From Candidatus Falkowiibacteriota bacterium (GTDB lineage Archaea; Iainarchaeota; Iainarchaeia; Iainarchaeales; GCA-2688035), in the NCBI GenBank assembly GCA_017610485.1, contig JAFCBY010000017.1, forward strand, positions 1-14,122: 14,122 nucleotides of DNA, written 5' to 3'. The translations under genes and the position numbers were made by a program. A model generated the notes under the pieces. That model saw nothing but the letters and a program-made list of their open reading frames with translations, searched no databases and had not been told where the DNA came from. Every line of letters starts with the position of its first letter. Positions within the stretch are counted from its first letter, which is position 1. Of the stretch, positions 1 to 7,995 are shown piece by piece.

Positions 1-97
1 TTCTTTGGGCCATTGTACAAGAATTAAGACCCTAAGAAAATTTAATTGTTTGCAATAGGACTTTAGCAATGCTTTGAAATAGAATGAATACCTCAAG

Positions 98-3000
98 CTA
101 ATTCTTGTAGTCTTGCCAGGGCCTTATTTGAAGGTCTTCCAGGCGCTTTTTGGAGAGGGTGTTTATCAAAAGCTTTGCAAGCTGCTTGTTCGTTATTAAA
201 GGGATTGAGAAGTCAACCGCGTTTCTTCTAAGGCTGTATTCTGCCTCAAGCGCTTTCTTGTCCAGCTCGTCAGGAACCGCGATTACCATGTCAAGCTTTC
301 CGTCCCTGAAGAAATCCCTGACGTTTGGCCTCTTGTCTTCCTGAATCTTATACAGGACACTGCTCGCGACCCCGTGCTTTTCCAAAAAGTCGTGGGTTGC
401 GTCTGTTGCAAACAGGTCAAATCCAAGCTTTTCAAGCAGCCTCATTTCCCCAAGAAGGTCAAACCTGTTTTCGTCCCCGCTTATGCTGAGCAGGATATTT
501 TTCTTTGGGATGGAAAAGCCTGTTGCAATAAGGCTTTTCAAAAAAGCATCCTCTAAGTCAGTGCCAATGCAGGCCACTTCCCCTGTTGAGGACATCTCAA
601 CACCGAGAAGGGGGTCGGCTCCCTTCAGCCTGCTGAAGCTGAACTGCGGGACCTTGACCCCAACGTAGTCAAGGTCGAGAGCGCTTTTCTCAACCCTGGA
701 AACAGGCTCGCCAACAATTGCCCTGGTGGCGAGCTTGATAAAGTTTATTCCGCTAATCTTTGAAACAAAAGGGAACGAGCGCGAGGCCCTGAGGTTTAGC
801 TCAATGACCTTTATCTCGTTTCGCTTCGCAAGGAACTGGATGTTGAAGGGCCCGGTAATGCCAAGCTCTGCGCAAATTTTGTAGGCAACGGCCTTTATCC
901 TTCGCACTGTCTCAAGGTAGGTTTTTTGGGGTGGAAAAACCATTGTGGCATCGCCGCTGTGAATGCCTGCGTTCTCAACGTGCTCGTTTATTGCATAGAC
1001 AATAACCTCACCCTTGCTTGCAACCCCGTCAATCTCTATTTCCCTGGCATTTGTAATGAACTTGCTTATCACCACAGGGTGCTCTGGGGACAAAGATGTT
1101 GCCTTGTCAAGGTATTCCCCAAGGTCATGGGCATTGAAGGCAACGCTCATGGCCGCACCGCTAAGCACATAGCTTGGCCTCACAAGGACCGGAAAGCCCA
1201 CCCTCTTCACAAATAAAAGCGCGTCATCCTTGCTGGTGAGCTCGCTCCATTCAGGTTGGTCTATGCCAAGCTGGTCGCAGAGCCCTGAAAAGAGGTGCCT
1301 GTTTTCAGCCCTGTCAATGCTTTCAGGGGAAGTGCCAAGAATTTTTACGCCCTGCTTGTGCAGTTTGAATGCGAGGTTGTTGGGAATCTGGCCACCCATG
1401 CTGACCAAGACCCCGAGGGGCGATTCCTTTTCGTAAATGTCAAGCACCCTCTCAAGGGAAAGCTCCTCAAAGTACAGCCGGTCACAGACATCGTAGTCTG
1501 TGCTGACCGTTTCCGGGTTAAAGTTCACCATTATTGTCTTGTAGCCCGATTCCTTGAGGGTGTTGTTCGCCGTTACGCCACACCAGTCAAATTCGACACT
1601 GCTTCCAATGCTGTAGCTGCCGGAACCCAAAAGCATTGCCTGCTTCCCCTCGTTGAATTCCACATCATCCTCAACGCCGTTGTAGGTCATGTAAAGGTAG
1701 TTTGTTTGGGCAGGGAACTCGGCTGCGAGCGTGTCAATCTGCTTTACTAGGGGCAGAATTCCAAACTGCTTTCGCTTTTCCCTGACATTCAATTCGTCTT
1801 TTGTGCCAAGCAGCATTGCAACCTGCTTGTCTGAGAAGCCGGCCTTCTTTGCCTCAAGCAGCAGCTCTGAAGTAAGGGTGTCAAGGGAATGGTTACTCAA
1901 CCTTTTTTCAATTTCCACGACCTTACGAAGCTTGAACAGGAACCATTTGTCAACCTTGCTTAATTCATATATTTTTTTGAGGGAGTATCCTTTCTTCAGG
2001 GCTTCAATCAGTGCAAAGATTCTTTTGTCGGTCGGGTGCTGAATGTCGTGCGCAATCTTTTCAATTTGGGTTTTGTTTCCAACCAGACCGTACATTCCTA
2101 CATTGAGCATCCTAATTGCTTTCTGCATTGCCTCCACAAAGTTTCTGCCGATTGCCATCACTTCACCAACGCTTTTCATCTCGGTGCCGATAAGGCTGCT
2201 TACCCTGTTGAATTTCTGCAGGTCCCACCTTGGGATCTTCACGACACAGTAGTCTAGGGCAGGCTCAAAGCAGGCCATTGTCTTTTTGGTTATCTTGTTT
2301 TGCAGGTCTGTCAGGCTGTAGCCCAACGAGAGCTTGGCTGCAATGAAGGCAAGTGGGTAGCCGGTTGCCTTTGAGGCAAGGGCACTGCTTCTGCTAAGCC
2401 TTGCGTTAACCTCTATTACCCTGTAGTCATCGCTTTTTGTGTCGAAGGCAAACTGAATATTGCACTCGCCAACAATGCCAAGGTGCTTTATCACCCTGAT
2501 TGAGATTTCCCTCAGCTTGTGGTACTCGTGATTGTTAAGGGTTTGGCTTGGGGCAACAACAATGCTTTCGCCGGTGTGGATTCCAAGTGGGTCAAAATTT
2601 TCCATGTTGCAGACGGTAATGCAGTTGTCATACTTGTCTCTGACGACCTCGTATTCAATCTCTTTCCAGCCGGAAAGGCATTCTTCCACAAGAATTTGCG
2701 GGGCGTAGGCAAAAACCTTTTCCGTGAGCTTATTCAGTTCAAGTTCATTTTTGGCAATGCCGCTTCCCCTGCCGCCAAGGGCATAGGCAGCCCTCACTAT
2801 TATGGGATAGCCGATTTTTCCAGCTGCCTTCAGGGCGTCGTCCCTGTTTGTAACAGGAATGCTTTTTGCAACCTTCACATCTATTTGGGCAAGCTGCTGG
2901 TTAAATTTTTCCCTGTCTTCTGTTTCAATTATTGCCTGCACAGGGGTTCCAAAAACCTCTACATTGTGCTTTTCCAAAATTCCCTTTTCAAACAATTCAA

Positions 3001-3295
3001 CACCGCAGTTTAGGGCGGTTTGGCCGCCGAAGGAGAGAAGAATTCCGTCTGGCTTTTCCTTCTCAATAACCCTTTCAACGAAGTATGGGTTCACCGGAAG
3101 AAAGTAGACCCTGTCGGCAAATCCCTCGCTTGTCTGAATGGTTGCAATGTTGGGGTTAATCAAAACCACTTCAATGCCTTCCTCTTTTAGGGCCTTGATG
3201 CACTGGCTGCCGGAATAATCAAACTCGCCGGCTTCGCCTATCTTCAAGGCACCGCTTCCGAGAACAATTACTTTTTTTGCTTCGCCAGAATTCAT
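98..3295 (-). CDS. carB: Carbamoyl-phosphate synthase large subunit
   Basis: Cytosolic ATP-dependent enzyme that makes carbamoyl phosphate from bicarbonate and ammonia delivered by CarA, feeding pyrimidine and arginine synthesis. At 1065 aa it has the normal family length. The two halves are visible. The first begins near residue 11 (VLGSGALKIGEAGEFDYSGS) and holds an ATP-grasp region with RAAYALGGRGSG at 168-179 and EVNARLSRSSALASKATGYP at 295-314. The second begins with LLGSGSYSIGSSVEFDW and carries HSGDATMVFPPQ and ELNLRASRSFPFVSK. A C-terminal MGS-like allosteric domain follows (NILLSISGDENRFDLL onward). Motifs such as GNCITVCNMENFDPLGIHTGES (here starting DNCITVCN, 223-230) are those of Bacteroidetes and eukaryotic CAD enzymes rather than typical archaeal CarB. 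The start ATG overlaps the carA stop by 4 bases (ATGA), with AGGAG 8 bases upstream at 3304-3308. No key motif appears missing. Confidence 0.97.
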   Translation of the reverse strand: MNSGEAKKVIVLGSGALKIGEAGEFDYSGSQCIKALKEEGIEVVLINPNIATIQTSEGFADRVYFLPVNPYFVERVIEKEKPDGILLSFGGQTALNCGVELFEKGILEKHNVEVFGTPVQAIIETEDREKFNQQLAQIDVKVAKSIPVTNRDDALKAAGKIGYPIIVRAAYALGGRGSGIAKNELELNKLTEKVFAYAPQILVEECLSGWKEIEYEVVRDKYDNCITVCNMENFDPLGIHTGESIVVAPSQTLNNHEYHKLREISIRVIKHLGIVGECNIQFAFDTKSDDYRVIEVNARLSRSSALASKATGYPLAFIAAKLSLGYSLTDLQNKITKKTMACFEPALDYCVVKIPRWDLQKFNRVSSLIGTEMKSVGEVMAIGRNFVEAMQKAIRMLNVGMYGLVGNKTQIEKIAHDIQHPTDKRIFALIEALKKGYSLKKIYELSKVDKWFLFKLRKVVEIEKRLSNHSLDTLTSELLLEAKKAGFSDKQVAMLLGTKDELNVREKRKQFGILPLVKQIDTLAAEFPAQTNYLYMTYNGVEDDVEFNEGKQAMLLGSGSYSIGSSVEFDWCGVTANNTLKESGYKTIMVNFNPETVSTDYDVCDRLYFEELSLERVLDIYEKESPLGVLVSMGGQIPNNLAFKLHKQGVKILGTSPESIDRAENRHLFSGLCDQLGIDQPEWSELTSKDDALLFVKRVGFPVLVRPSYVLSGAAMSVAFNAHDLGEYLDKATSLSPEHPVVISKFITNAREIEIDGVASKGEVIVYAINEHVENAGIHSGDATMVFPPQKTYLETVRRIKAVAYKICAELGITGPFNIQFLAKRNEIKVIELNLRASRSFPFVSKISGINFIKLATRAIVGEPVSRVEKSALDLDYVGVKVPQFSFSRLKGADPLLGVEMSSTGEVACIGTDLEDAFLKSLIATGFSIPKKNILLSISGDENRFDLLGEMRLLEKLGFDLFATDATHDFLEKHGVASSVLYKIQEDKRPNVRDFFRDGKLDMVIAVPDELDKKALEAEYSLRRNAVDFSIPLITNKQLAKLLINTLSKKRLEDLQIRPWQDYKN

Positions 3296-4374
3296 TTTTT
3301 TGACTCCTTTACAATTTTCATAAAACGGTCGAAGAGAAAGACGGTGTCAACAGGGCCTGGCCATGCCTCGGGGTGGAACTGGACAGACATGAAGGGCTTG
3401 CTCTCATGTATTATGCCCTCGTTTGTTCCATCATTGAGGTTTCTAAACCATGGTTTCCAGCCGGCAGGCAGGGTTTTCTCGTCAACGGCATAGCCGTGGT
3501 TCTGTGATGTGATAAAGCACTGCTTTGAGTTCACGAGCTGGCAGGGCTGGTTCTGGGAACGGTGCCCGTACTTCAGCTTGAATGTGTCTGCCCCGGCGGC
3601 AAGCCCAAGAACCTGGTTTCCAAAACAGATGCCAAAGGTGGGCAAATTTGATTCCAACGACTTTTTGACGGTGCCGATTGTGGCCTGAACGGATTTGGGA
3701 TCGCCCGGGCCGTTGCTTACAAACACCGCGTCAAACTCGTGCTTGCCGTTGAACAAGTCGTAATCCCAGGGAATTCTCAGCACCGAAACTTTTCTGTTGA
3801 GCAGGCTTCTGACAATGTTGCCCTTGGCACCACAGTCAATCAAGGCAACTGTCTTCTTTCCGTTTTCGTACAATTGGGGCTGCTTGCAGCTAACCTCTGC
3901 CGCAAGGGTTCTTTCATTCGGATTGGTGAAAGGAATGTTATCTTCGCCAAAAACTATTTTGCCTGGCATTACACCCTTTTCCCTGAGCTTCTTCGTAAGG
4001 GCCCTGCAGTCAATTCCGGTCAGGGCAGGAATTTTTTCGGATGCAAGCCAGTCGGAAAGGCTTTGCTCAGCCTGCCAGTGGCTGAATTCATAGCTGTAAT
4101 CTGTAACAACGAGACCGGAAACCTGAATTTTGCTTGACTCAAAATGCTTCTCCACGCCAAAGCCGTCCCTCTCCTGCCCTGGAACGCCGTAGTTTCCAAT
4201 CAGGGGATAGGTCAAAGCCACAATCTGGCCACTGTAGCTTGGGTCTGTGAGGCTCTCAGGATAGCCGACCATGCCTGTATTGAAAACAACTTCACCTGAA
4301 ACGCTTTGCTCGGCACCAAAGCTCTGGCCGTGGAAAACAGAACCGTCCTCCAAAACAAGGCGTGCTTTCAACAT
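3292..4374 (-). CDS. carA: Carbamoyl-phosphate synthase small (glutaminase) subunit
   Basis: Hydrolyses glutamine and channels ammonia to CarB. With the chosen start it has 360 aa, close to the usual length. The N-terminal CarA domain (residues 1-140; FNTGMVGYPESLTDPSYSGQ, GNYGVP, SHWQAEQSLSDWL) is followed by a class I glutamine amidotransferase domain (about 174-355). The nucleophile is C250 in FGICFGNQ, and the His/Glu partners are H334 and E336 in QFHPEA. The motif reads GNQ where many CarA proteins have GHQ; from memory this also occurs in Bacteroidetes-type CarA. The ATG at 4374 is preferred over an upstream GTG at 4389, because GGGGTG (4382-4387) sits 7 bases before it and the product then begins MLKARLVLEDGS, as in the family. 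The gene is translationally coupled to carB and has its own putative TATA box. Confidence 0.96.
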   Translation of the reverse strand: MLKARLVLEDGSVFHGQSFGAEQSVSGEVVFNTGMVGYPESLTDPSYSGQIVALTYPLIGNYGVPGQERDGFGVEKHFESSKIQVSGLVVTDYSYEFSHWQAEQSLSDWLASEKIPALTGIDCRALTKKLREKGVMPGKIVFGEDNIPFTNPNERTLAAEVSCKQPQLYENGKKTVALIDCGAKGNIVRSLLNRKVSVLRIPWDYDLFNGKHEFDAVFVSNGPGDPKSVQATIGTVKKSLESNLPTFGICFGNQVLGLAAGADTFKLKYGHRSQNQPCQLVNSKQCFITSQNHGYAVDEKTLPAGWKPWFRNLNDGTNEGIIHESKPFMSVQFHPEAWPGPVDTVFLFDRFMKIVKESKK

Positions 4375-4420
4375 GCAGACGCACCCCACTGAAAAAAGGC
4401 AGAAGCAGACAAAACAGGAA

Positions 4421-4428
4421 TAAAAAAT
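4421..4428 (-). promoter_or_regulatory. Putative TATA box of carAB
   Basis: The minus strand reads ATTTTTTA, within the string TTTTTTATTCC that also precedes the 4550-6061 gene. It lies 47-54 bases before the carA ATG. An archaeal start about 26 bases downstream would give a leader of roughly 24 bases containing the GGGGTG site. This is inferred from spacing only. Confidence 0.45.
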
Positions 4429-4439
4429 CTCTTCATCCT

Positions 4440-4445
4440 AAAAAA
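4440..4445 (-). terminator. Possible poly-T terminator between the PP-loop fusion gene and carA
   Basis: Minus-strand run CTTCTTTTTTAGG (T6 at 4440-4445), about 105 bases after the stop of the fusion gene, with further T-rich strings at 4505-4530. Archaeal terminators are often simple T-tracts without a hairpin. A-rich intergenic composition could produce this by chance. Confidence 0.3.
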
Positions 4446-4549
4446 GAAGTGATGCCAGCATTTCCTTAAAAGGCTAACTTGTTTGACTAAGAAACATGGC
4501 TTGCGCAAAGAAATAAAAGGCAGAAAGCACTCAATTATATTTTCTTTTT

Positions 4550-6061
4550 CTAGTTCTTGGGCTCGAGGGAAACCTCTTTTATCTCCAGGCAACCTGTGAA
4601 TTCGTTCTCCATTTTCTTTTCCGACTTTTTGACATTAATTCTCTTTTTGAAATTGGGCGCGTCAAGCACAAGGGATTCATATTCTCCGCCCTCGCCGGCC
4701 ACATTGAAGCCCTGCTTTTTATTCAGGGCTTGCAGGGCAATGACCTCTGCGTGTGTGATTGGCTTGCCAAGCCATTCCTCTCCTAAACCAAGGCCGGCAA
4801 CTTTGGTGAAGATAAATAAAAAGCTGCTGTTCACGAGCTCCAAGAGCTCTTCGAGCTGGCCCATATGCCACAGCGGGGAAAAAAGGGGCAAGTCAAGGTC
4901 TTTGCAGATTGCGTCAACCCTCTTCCTTTGGTACTCGCTGTACAAGGCCCCACAAACTACACCCACAATCCCGAATTTCTCCTTTGCCTCGACCAAAGCA
5001 ATTTTTAGTTCCTTCAATTCCTTTTCCTTTTCGCCCTTTGTCGTCCCGATTAACAAGGGAATTCCCAAAGCTTCTGACTGCATCTTCAAAACCTTTTTGC
5101 TTGGCTTGTGGTACATGAAGGAATCAGGGTTCTCCGGAATTATTGAGACAAGGCAGGCTATTGAAAAACCTTGCTGCTGCATTTTCCAAAGGGCAAGGCA
5201 GCTGTCCTTTCCCCCTGAGAAGAGTGCGGCAATCTTTTTGATTCCGGGCAGGTTTATGGTTCCTGGCTTGGCAAGAGCGGAAAGGTAATCTGTTTTGCTT
5301 TTCTTTGCCTGCTTTGCCAGCTTTTCAATGCCTTTGTCAAAGTTGCTGCCATACTGCGCAGCAACCTTCTTCCTCTCCGCAAGCTCCTTTGGCAGGCCGA
5401 TGGAGAGAGCAAGTTCCCTGAGGATAATTTTGTTGCGGTTTGCATCAAGCTTGAGTTCTTTTGGCAAGGACAATGCAAACTTTGTTAGGGAGGCGTTGAG
5501 GAAAGGGGTCTTCAAGGCAAGGCCGTTGAAGGAAGCAATTGCCTGGTCTCTTGCAAGGTCTTTTTGGGAAAGGGCCTGGATTAGTTCATAGGAGAAACGG
5601 GCAATGTCTTTTTTGTCCTTAAATTTTGCATAGCCGCAGAACAGTTCGTCCGCCCCCATCCCAGTAAACACTGTTTTGACCTTGGACTGTTTGGCTTTCT
5701 TGCAGGCAAGCATTAAAGGCAAGGCAACGCCTACTTGGACAGGCGAGGCTGAATTGATTAATTGGATTGTTTCCCTGAGGAGGGAGGGAAGCTCTTCCAT
5801 GGAAATGCTGGCTGTTTCAAGTTTGAGATTCGAATGTTTTGCGGTACTCTCAGCAAACTCCAAGTCTTTGGGGTTTCCCAGCCCCTCAAGGTAGCCGAAG
5901 AAGAGTTTGAATTTTAGGTTCAGCTTTTTGCATAGAAGGGCGAGCAGGGCAGAGTCAAGCCCGCCTGAGAAGAGAATGCCGAACTCCTGCGCAGGGGCAT
6001 TTTTCTTGATTGACGCCTCCAAAAGCCTAAGAAGTTCTTTTTGTTTCTGAGTATTGCCCAT
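4550..6061 (-). CDS. Fusion: asparagine-synthetase-like PP-loop domain plus diphthine-ammonia ligase (Dph6)
   Basis: A 503-aa protein with two adenylating PP-loop ATPase domains. Residues about 25-260 resemble the synthetase half of asparagine synthetase: SGGLDS at 32-37, TGMGADELFCGY at 133-144, R171-D172, and TPFLNASLTKFALSLP at 185-200. No N-terminal glutaminase domain is present, so ammonia would have to be free or supplied by a partner. Residues about 275-500 match Dph6, which amidates diphthine on elongation factor 2 to complete diphthamide: SGGKDS at 282-287, CGALYSEYQRKRVDAIC at 370-386, SPLW at 395-398, GEGGEYESLVLDAP at 456-469. The ATG at 6061 has no Shine-Dalgarno site but has a TATA-like box 25-32 bases upstream. 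It follows purM by 40 bases. The Dph6 assignment is firm; the substrate of the N-terminal domain is unknown. Confidence 0.9.
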   Translation of the reverse strand: MGNTQKQKELLRLLEASIKKNAPAQEFGILFSGGLDSALLALLCKKLNLKFKLFFGYLEGLGNPKDLEFAESTAKHSNLKLETASISMEELPSLLRETIQLINSASPVQVGVALPLMLACKKAKQSKVKTVFTGMGADELFCGYAKFKDKKDIARFSYELIQALSQKDLARDQAIASFNGLALKTPFLNASLTKFALSLPKELKLDANRNKIILRELALSIGLPKELAERKKVAAQYGSNFDKGIEKLAKQAKKSKTDYLSALAKPGTINLPGIKKIAALFSGGKDSCLALWKMQQQGFSIACLVSIIPENPDSFMYHKPSKKVLKMQSEALGIPLLIGTTKGEKEKELKELKIALVEAKEKFGIVGVVCGALYSEYQRKRVDAICKDLDLPLFSPLWHMGQLEELLELVNSSFLFIFTKVAGLGLGEEWLGKPITHAEVIALQALNKKQGFNVAGEGGEYESLVLDAPNFKKRINVKKSEKKMENEFTGCLEIKEVSLEPKN

Positions 6062-6085
6062 AGGAGAATTTAGTCAAGTAAAGGA

Positions 6086-6093
6086 ATAAAAAA
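6086..6093 (-). promoter_or_regulatory. Putative TATA box, leaderless promoter of the PP-loop fusion gene
   Basis: Minus-strand TTTTTTAT, centred about 28 bases before the ATG at 6061. No Shine-Dalgarno site lies between (the bases before the ATG read AAATTCTCCT). The spacing predicts transcription starting at or next to the ATG. Confidence 0.5.
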
Positions 6094-6101
6094 GCTGCCA
6101 A

Positions 6102-7181
6102 TCACTCGAAAACAATGTTCTTTGGCTTTATTTCAACCTTTTTCTGCCCGTCTTTCACTGTGCCGAGCTCGAATGCCTTAATGCCATGCTTTTCCGAAAC
6201 AGACAGTAGCTTGTCCACACTTTCTTTTGGTGCCATGACTGCATAGCCCAGGCCCATGTTCCAGGTGAAGTAGGCCTCCTTTTCACGAACTTTTGACTTT
6301 TCAACAAGGAATTTGAATAGCTCGGACGGCTCTGGAACAAAGTCAATCTTGTAGGAGAAATGCTTTTTGGGGCGCATGATCTTTTTCCAGCCATGGCCTG
6401 TGATTGGCGACATATAATGAACCTCGCAGGCGTCAAGCATGCCAATCAGCACGCGGGTGTAAAGGGTTGTGGGCTTTAAGAGCTCTTCCCCAAAGACTGC
6501 GCCAGAAGGCATTTCAGTAAAATAACCATTTTCCAATGTTTCGGCAACCTTTCTTGCAAGGGAAACCCCGTTTGAGTGAATGCCGGAACTTTCAAGGCCT
6601 ATTATTGCATCGCCTGCCTTTAGGTTCTGGCCATAGGTTAAATGTTCTTTTGGCTTGATGATGCCAATGGAAGCACCTGCCATGTCGATCGTGCTGTCAT
6701 TGACAACTCCTTTCAATGTAGGGGTTTCACCGCAGGGGATTGCAAGGCCGATTTCGTCTGCTGCTGTCCTAAAGCCCTTGAGGACGGCGTTTGCCTTGCC
6801 CTCTTCCTCGAACCAGCCGCTGTCCCCTGAACTTAAAATGTCGCCGTAGGCAAAGGCGTCGGCCCCGATGGAGGCAAGGTCGTTTGAGGACATTGCAAGA
6901 CAGTCCTTTCCAATTGTTTCATAGTAGGCAATGCCTTTCCCGCTTTCGTTCTTGGACATCGAGTCCGCAATCATGTTCTTTGTGCCAAGGCCCTCGACAT
7001 TGAAGGCAAGCATGAAGTCCTGTTCAGGAAAGTCGATTGCAATTGCCGACTCGCCCAGGGTTTCGGCCACGATTTTAATGCCGAGCCTGGATGGTTTCTC
7101 CAATGTGTCGGAGAAAAGCGAAATCGCAGCCCTCTTGACTGGATCAAGCTTGTCATAGTCAACAATGTCGCTGTATTTCAT
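6102..7181 (-). CDS. purM: Phosphoribosylformylglycinamidine cyclo-ligase (AIR synthetase), divergent form
   Basis: Closes the imidazole ring of FGAM to give AIR, purine step 5, directly after PurLQ. It has 359 aa. It shows the PurM/PurL-like layout: an N-terminal glycine-rich ATP motif (FNVEGLGTKNMIAD, 60-73), SSNDLASIGADAFAYGD (98-114), GETPTLKG (151-158), DMAGASIG, SSGIHSNGVSLARK (198-211), LLKPTTLYT (234-242), and a C-terminal domain with PITGHGWKKIMRP (259-271). Canonical PurM usually reads DGVGTK and GGG in places where this has EGLGTK and GHG, so it is a distant variant. The ATG at 7181 is preferred over an upstream ATG at 7214, because GAGG lies 8 bases before it (7190-7193) and MKYSDIVDYDKLD fits the family start. 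It follows purQ by 16 bases. Context strongly supports the call. Confidence 0.88.
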   Translation of the reverse strand: MKYSDIVDYDKLDPVKRAAISLFSDTLEKPSRLGIKIVAETLGESAIAIDFPEQDFMLAFNVEGLGTKNMIADSMSKNESGKGIAYYETIGKDCLAMSSNDLASIGADAFAYGDILSSGDSGWFEEEGKANAVLKGFRTAADEIGLAIPCGETPTLKGVVNDSTIDMAGASIGIIKPKEHLTYGQNLKAGDAIIGLESSGIHSNGVSLARKVAETLENGYFTEMPSGAVFGEELLKPTTLYTRVLIGMLDACEVHYMSPITGHGWKKIMRPKKHFSYKIDFVPEPSELFKFLVEKSKVREKEAYFTWNMGLGYAVMAPKESVDKLLSVSEKHGIKAFELGTVKDGQKKVEIKPKNIVFE

Positions 7182-7197
7182 GTAAACAACCTCGCCA

Positions 7198-7995
7198 TTA
7201 CCTAAAATACTCAACGGCGTTCCTAAAAATCTTAAGGCCAGCGCTTTCTTCCGGAATTTCCTTGCCTGCGCGCCTCAGCCTCTCCCTCTGCAGGTTCCAG
7301 TCAGGCTGCTGGGTGAAGAAAATGTTTCTCTCAGGGTGGGGCATCATCCCCAAAATTCTGCCAGACTTGTCGCAGATTCCTGCAATGTCCTCAGCCGAGC
7401 CGTTTGGGTTGAAGGGAAACTCACCCTTTGCAAGCTCCTCGCCCTTAACATACCTAAAAACTACCTGGCCTGATTCGTTCAGCTGCTTTAGGATTTCAGG
7501 GCTTGCAGTAAACTTGCCTTCGGCATGGGCAACAGGCAGCCTGATTGAGTCAATGCCCTTGGTAAATGCACATTTTTTTGAAAAGGGTTTGAGTGAGGTC
7601 CATCTGCACTCATACCTTGCAGAATTGTTGTGGGTCAGTGCAACAGTCCTTTGCGGCTTCCTGTTCTCAATGCCTGGAAGGATGCCAAGGTTTGTAATGA
7701 CCTGGAAGCCGTTGCAAATCCCAATGACAAGCTTTTCCGCCTCAATAAAGTCAACCAACTGCTCCCAGAGGTTGTTCCTGATCTTATTTGCAAGCGCGTT
7801 TCCTGAACCAGTGTCATCGCCGTAAGAAAAGCCACCTGGAAAGGCAAGAATTTGGGCTTCTTGCAGCCTGTTTGGAGAGGCAATCAGGTCGTTGATATGC
7901 AGTATTTCTGCCTCTGCACCTGCTTTTCTAAAGGCAAATGCGGTTTCCTCCTCGCAGTTGACTCCATAGCCGGTCAGTACTATTGCTTTCACCAT
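7198..7995 (-). CDS. purQ: FGAM synthase glutaminase subunit PurQ
   Basis: Class I glutamine amidotransferase that supplies ammonia to PurL for converting FGAR to FGAM. It has 265 aa, longer than the roughly 227-aa Bacillus form and nearer the extended PurQ form or the glutaminase end of single-chain PurL. Visible motifs are VLTGYGVNCEEETAFAF (6-22), FPGGFSYGDDTGSG (52-65) and the nucleophile C94 in GICNGFQVI. Further along are HAEGKF (157-162), NPNGS (196-200), and the catalytic His/Glu H220 and E222 in MMPHPERN. The start ATG overlaps the purL stop by one base (TAATG), and GAGGG lies 7 bases upstream (8003-8007), indicating coupled translation with purL. Catalytic residues are intact. Confidence 0.96.
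   Translation of the reverse strand: MVKAIVLTGYGVNCEEETAFAFRKAGAEAEILHINDLIASPNRLQEAQILAFPGGFSYGDDTGSGNALANKIRNNLWEQLVDFIEAEKLVIGICNGFQVITNLGILPGIENRKPQRTVALTHNNSARYECRWTSLKPFSKKCAFTKGIDSIRLPVAHAEGKFTASPEILKQLNESGQVVFRYVKGEELAKGEFPFNPNGSAEDIAGICDKSGRILGMMPHPERNIFFTQQPDWNLQRERLRRAGKEIPEESAGLKIFRNAVEYFR

Noticed and set aside
1..97. Possible start of another minus-strand gene at the left edge (ATG at 13-11, four codons visible) and a weak T-rich stretch after carB
   Set aside because: Too little sequence is visible to support a coding call or a terminator.
4368..4592. 74-codon minus-strand frame overlapping the carA start and the end of the PP-loop fusion gene, whose last 22 codons look like a lipoprotein leader (starting MKRFFIPVL)
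   Set aside because: It overlaps real genes on both sides, its inner ATG lies upstream of the inferred carA TATA box, and it stops right after the cysteine. I also considered a leader-peptide role for carAB, but the transcript probably starts after its ATG.
4557..5288. 243-codon plus-strand frame antisense to the Dph6 domain
   Set aside because: Shadow of a strongly conserved coding frame; its sequence has no domain that I recognise.
7182..7214. Upstream ATG for purM that would overlap purQ by 17 bases
   Set aside because: The ATG at 7181 has a well-spaced GAGG and starts where the family starts.
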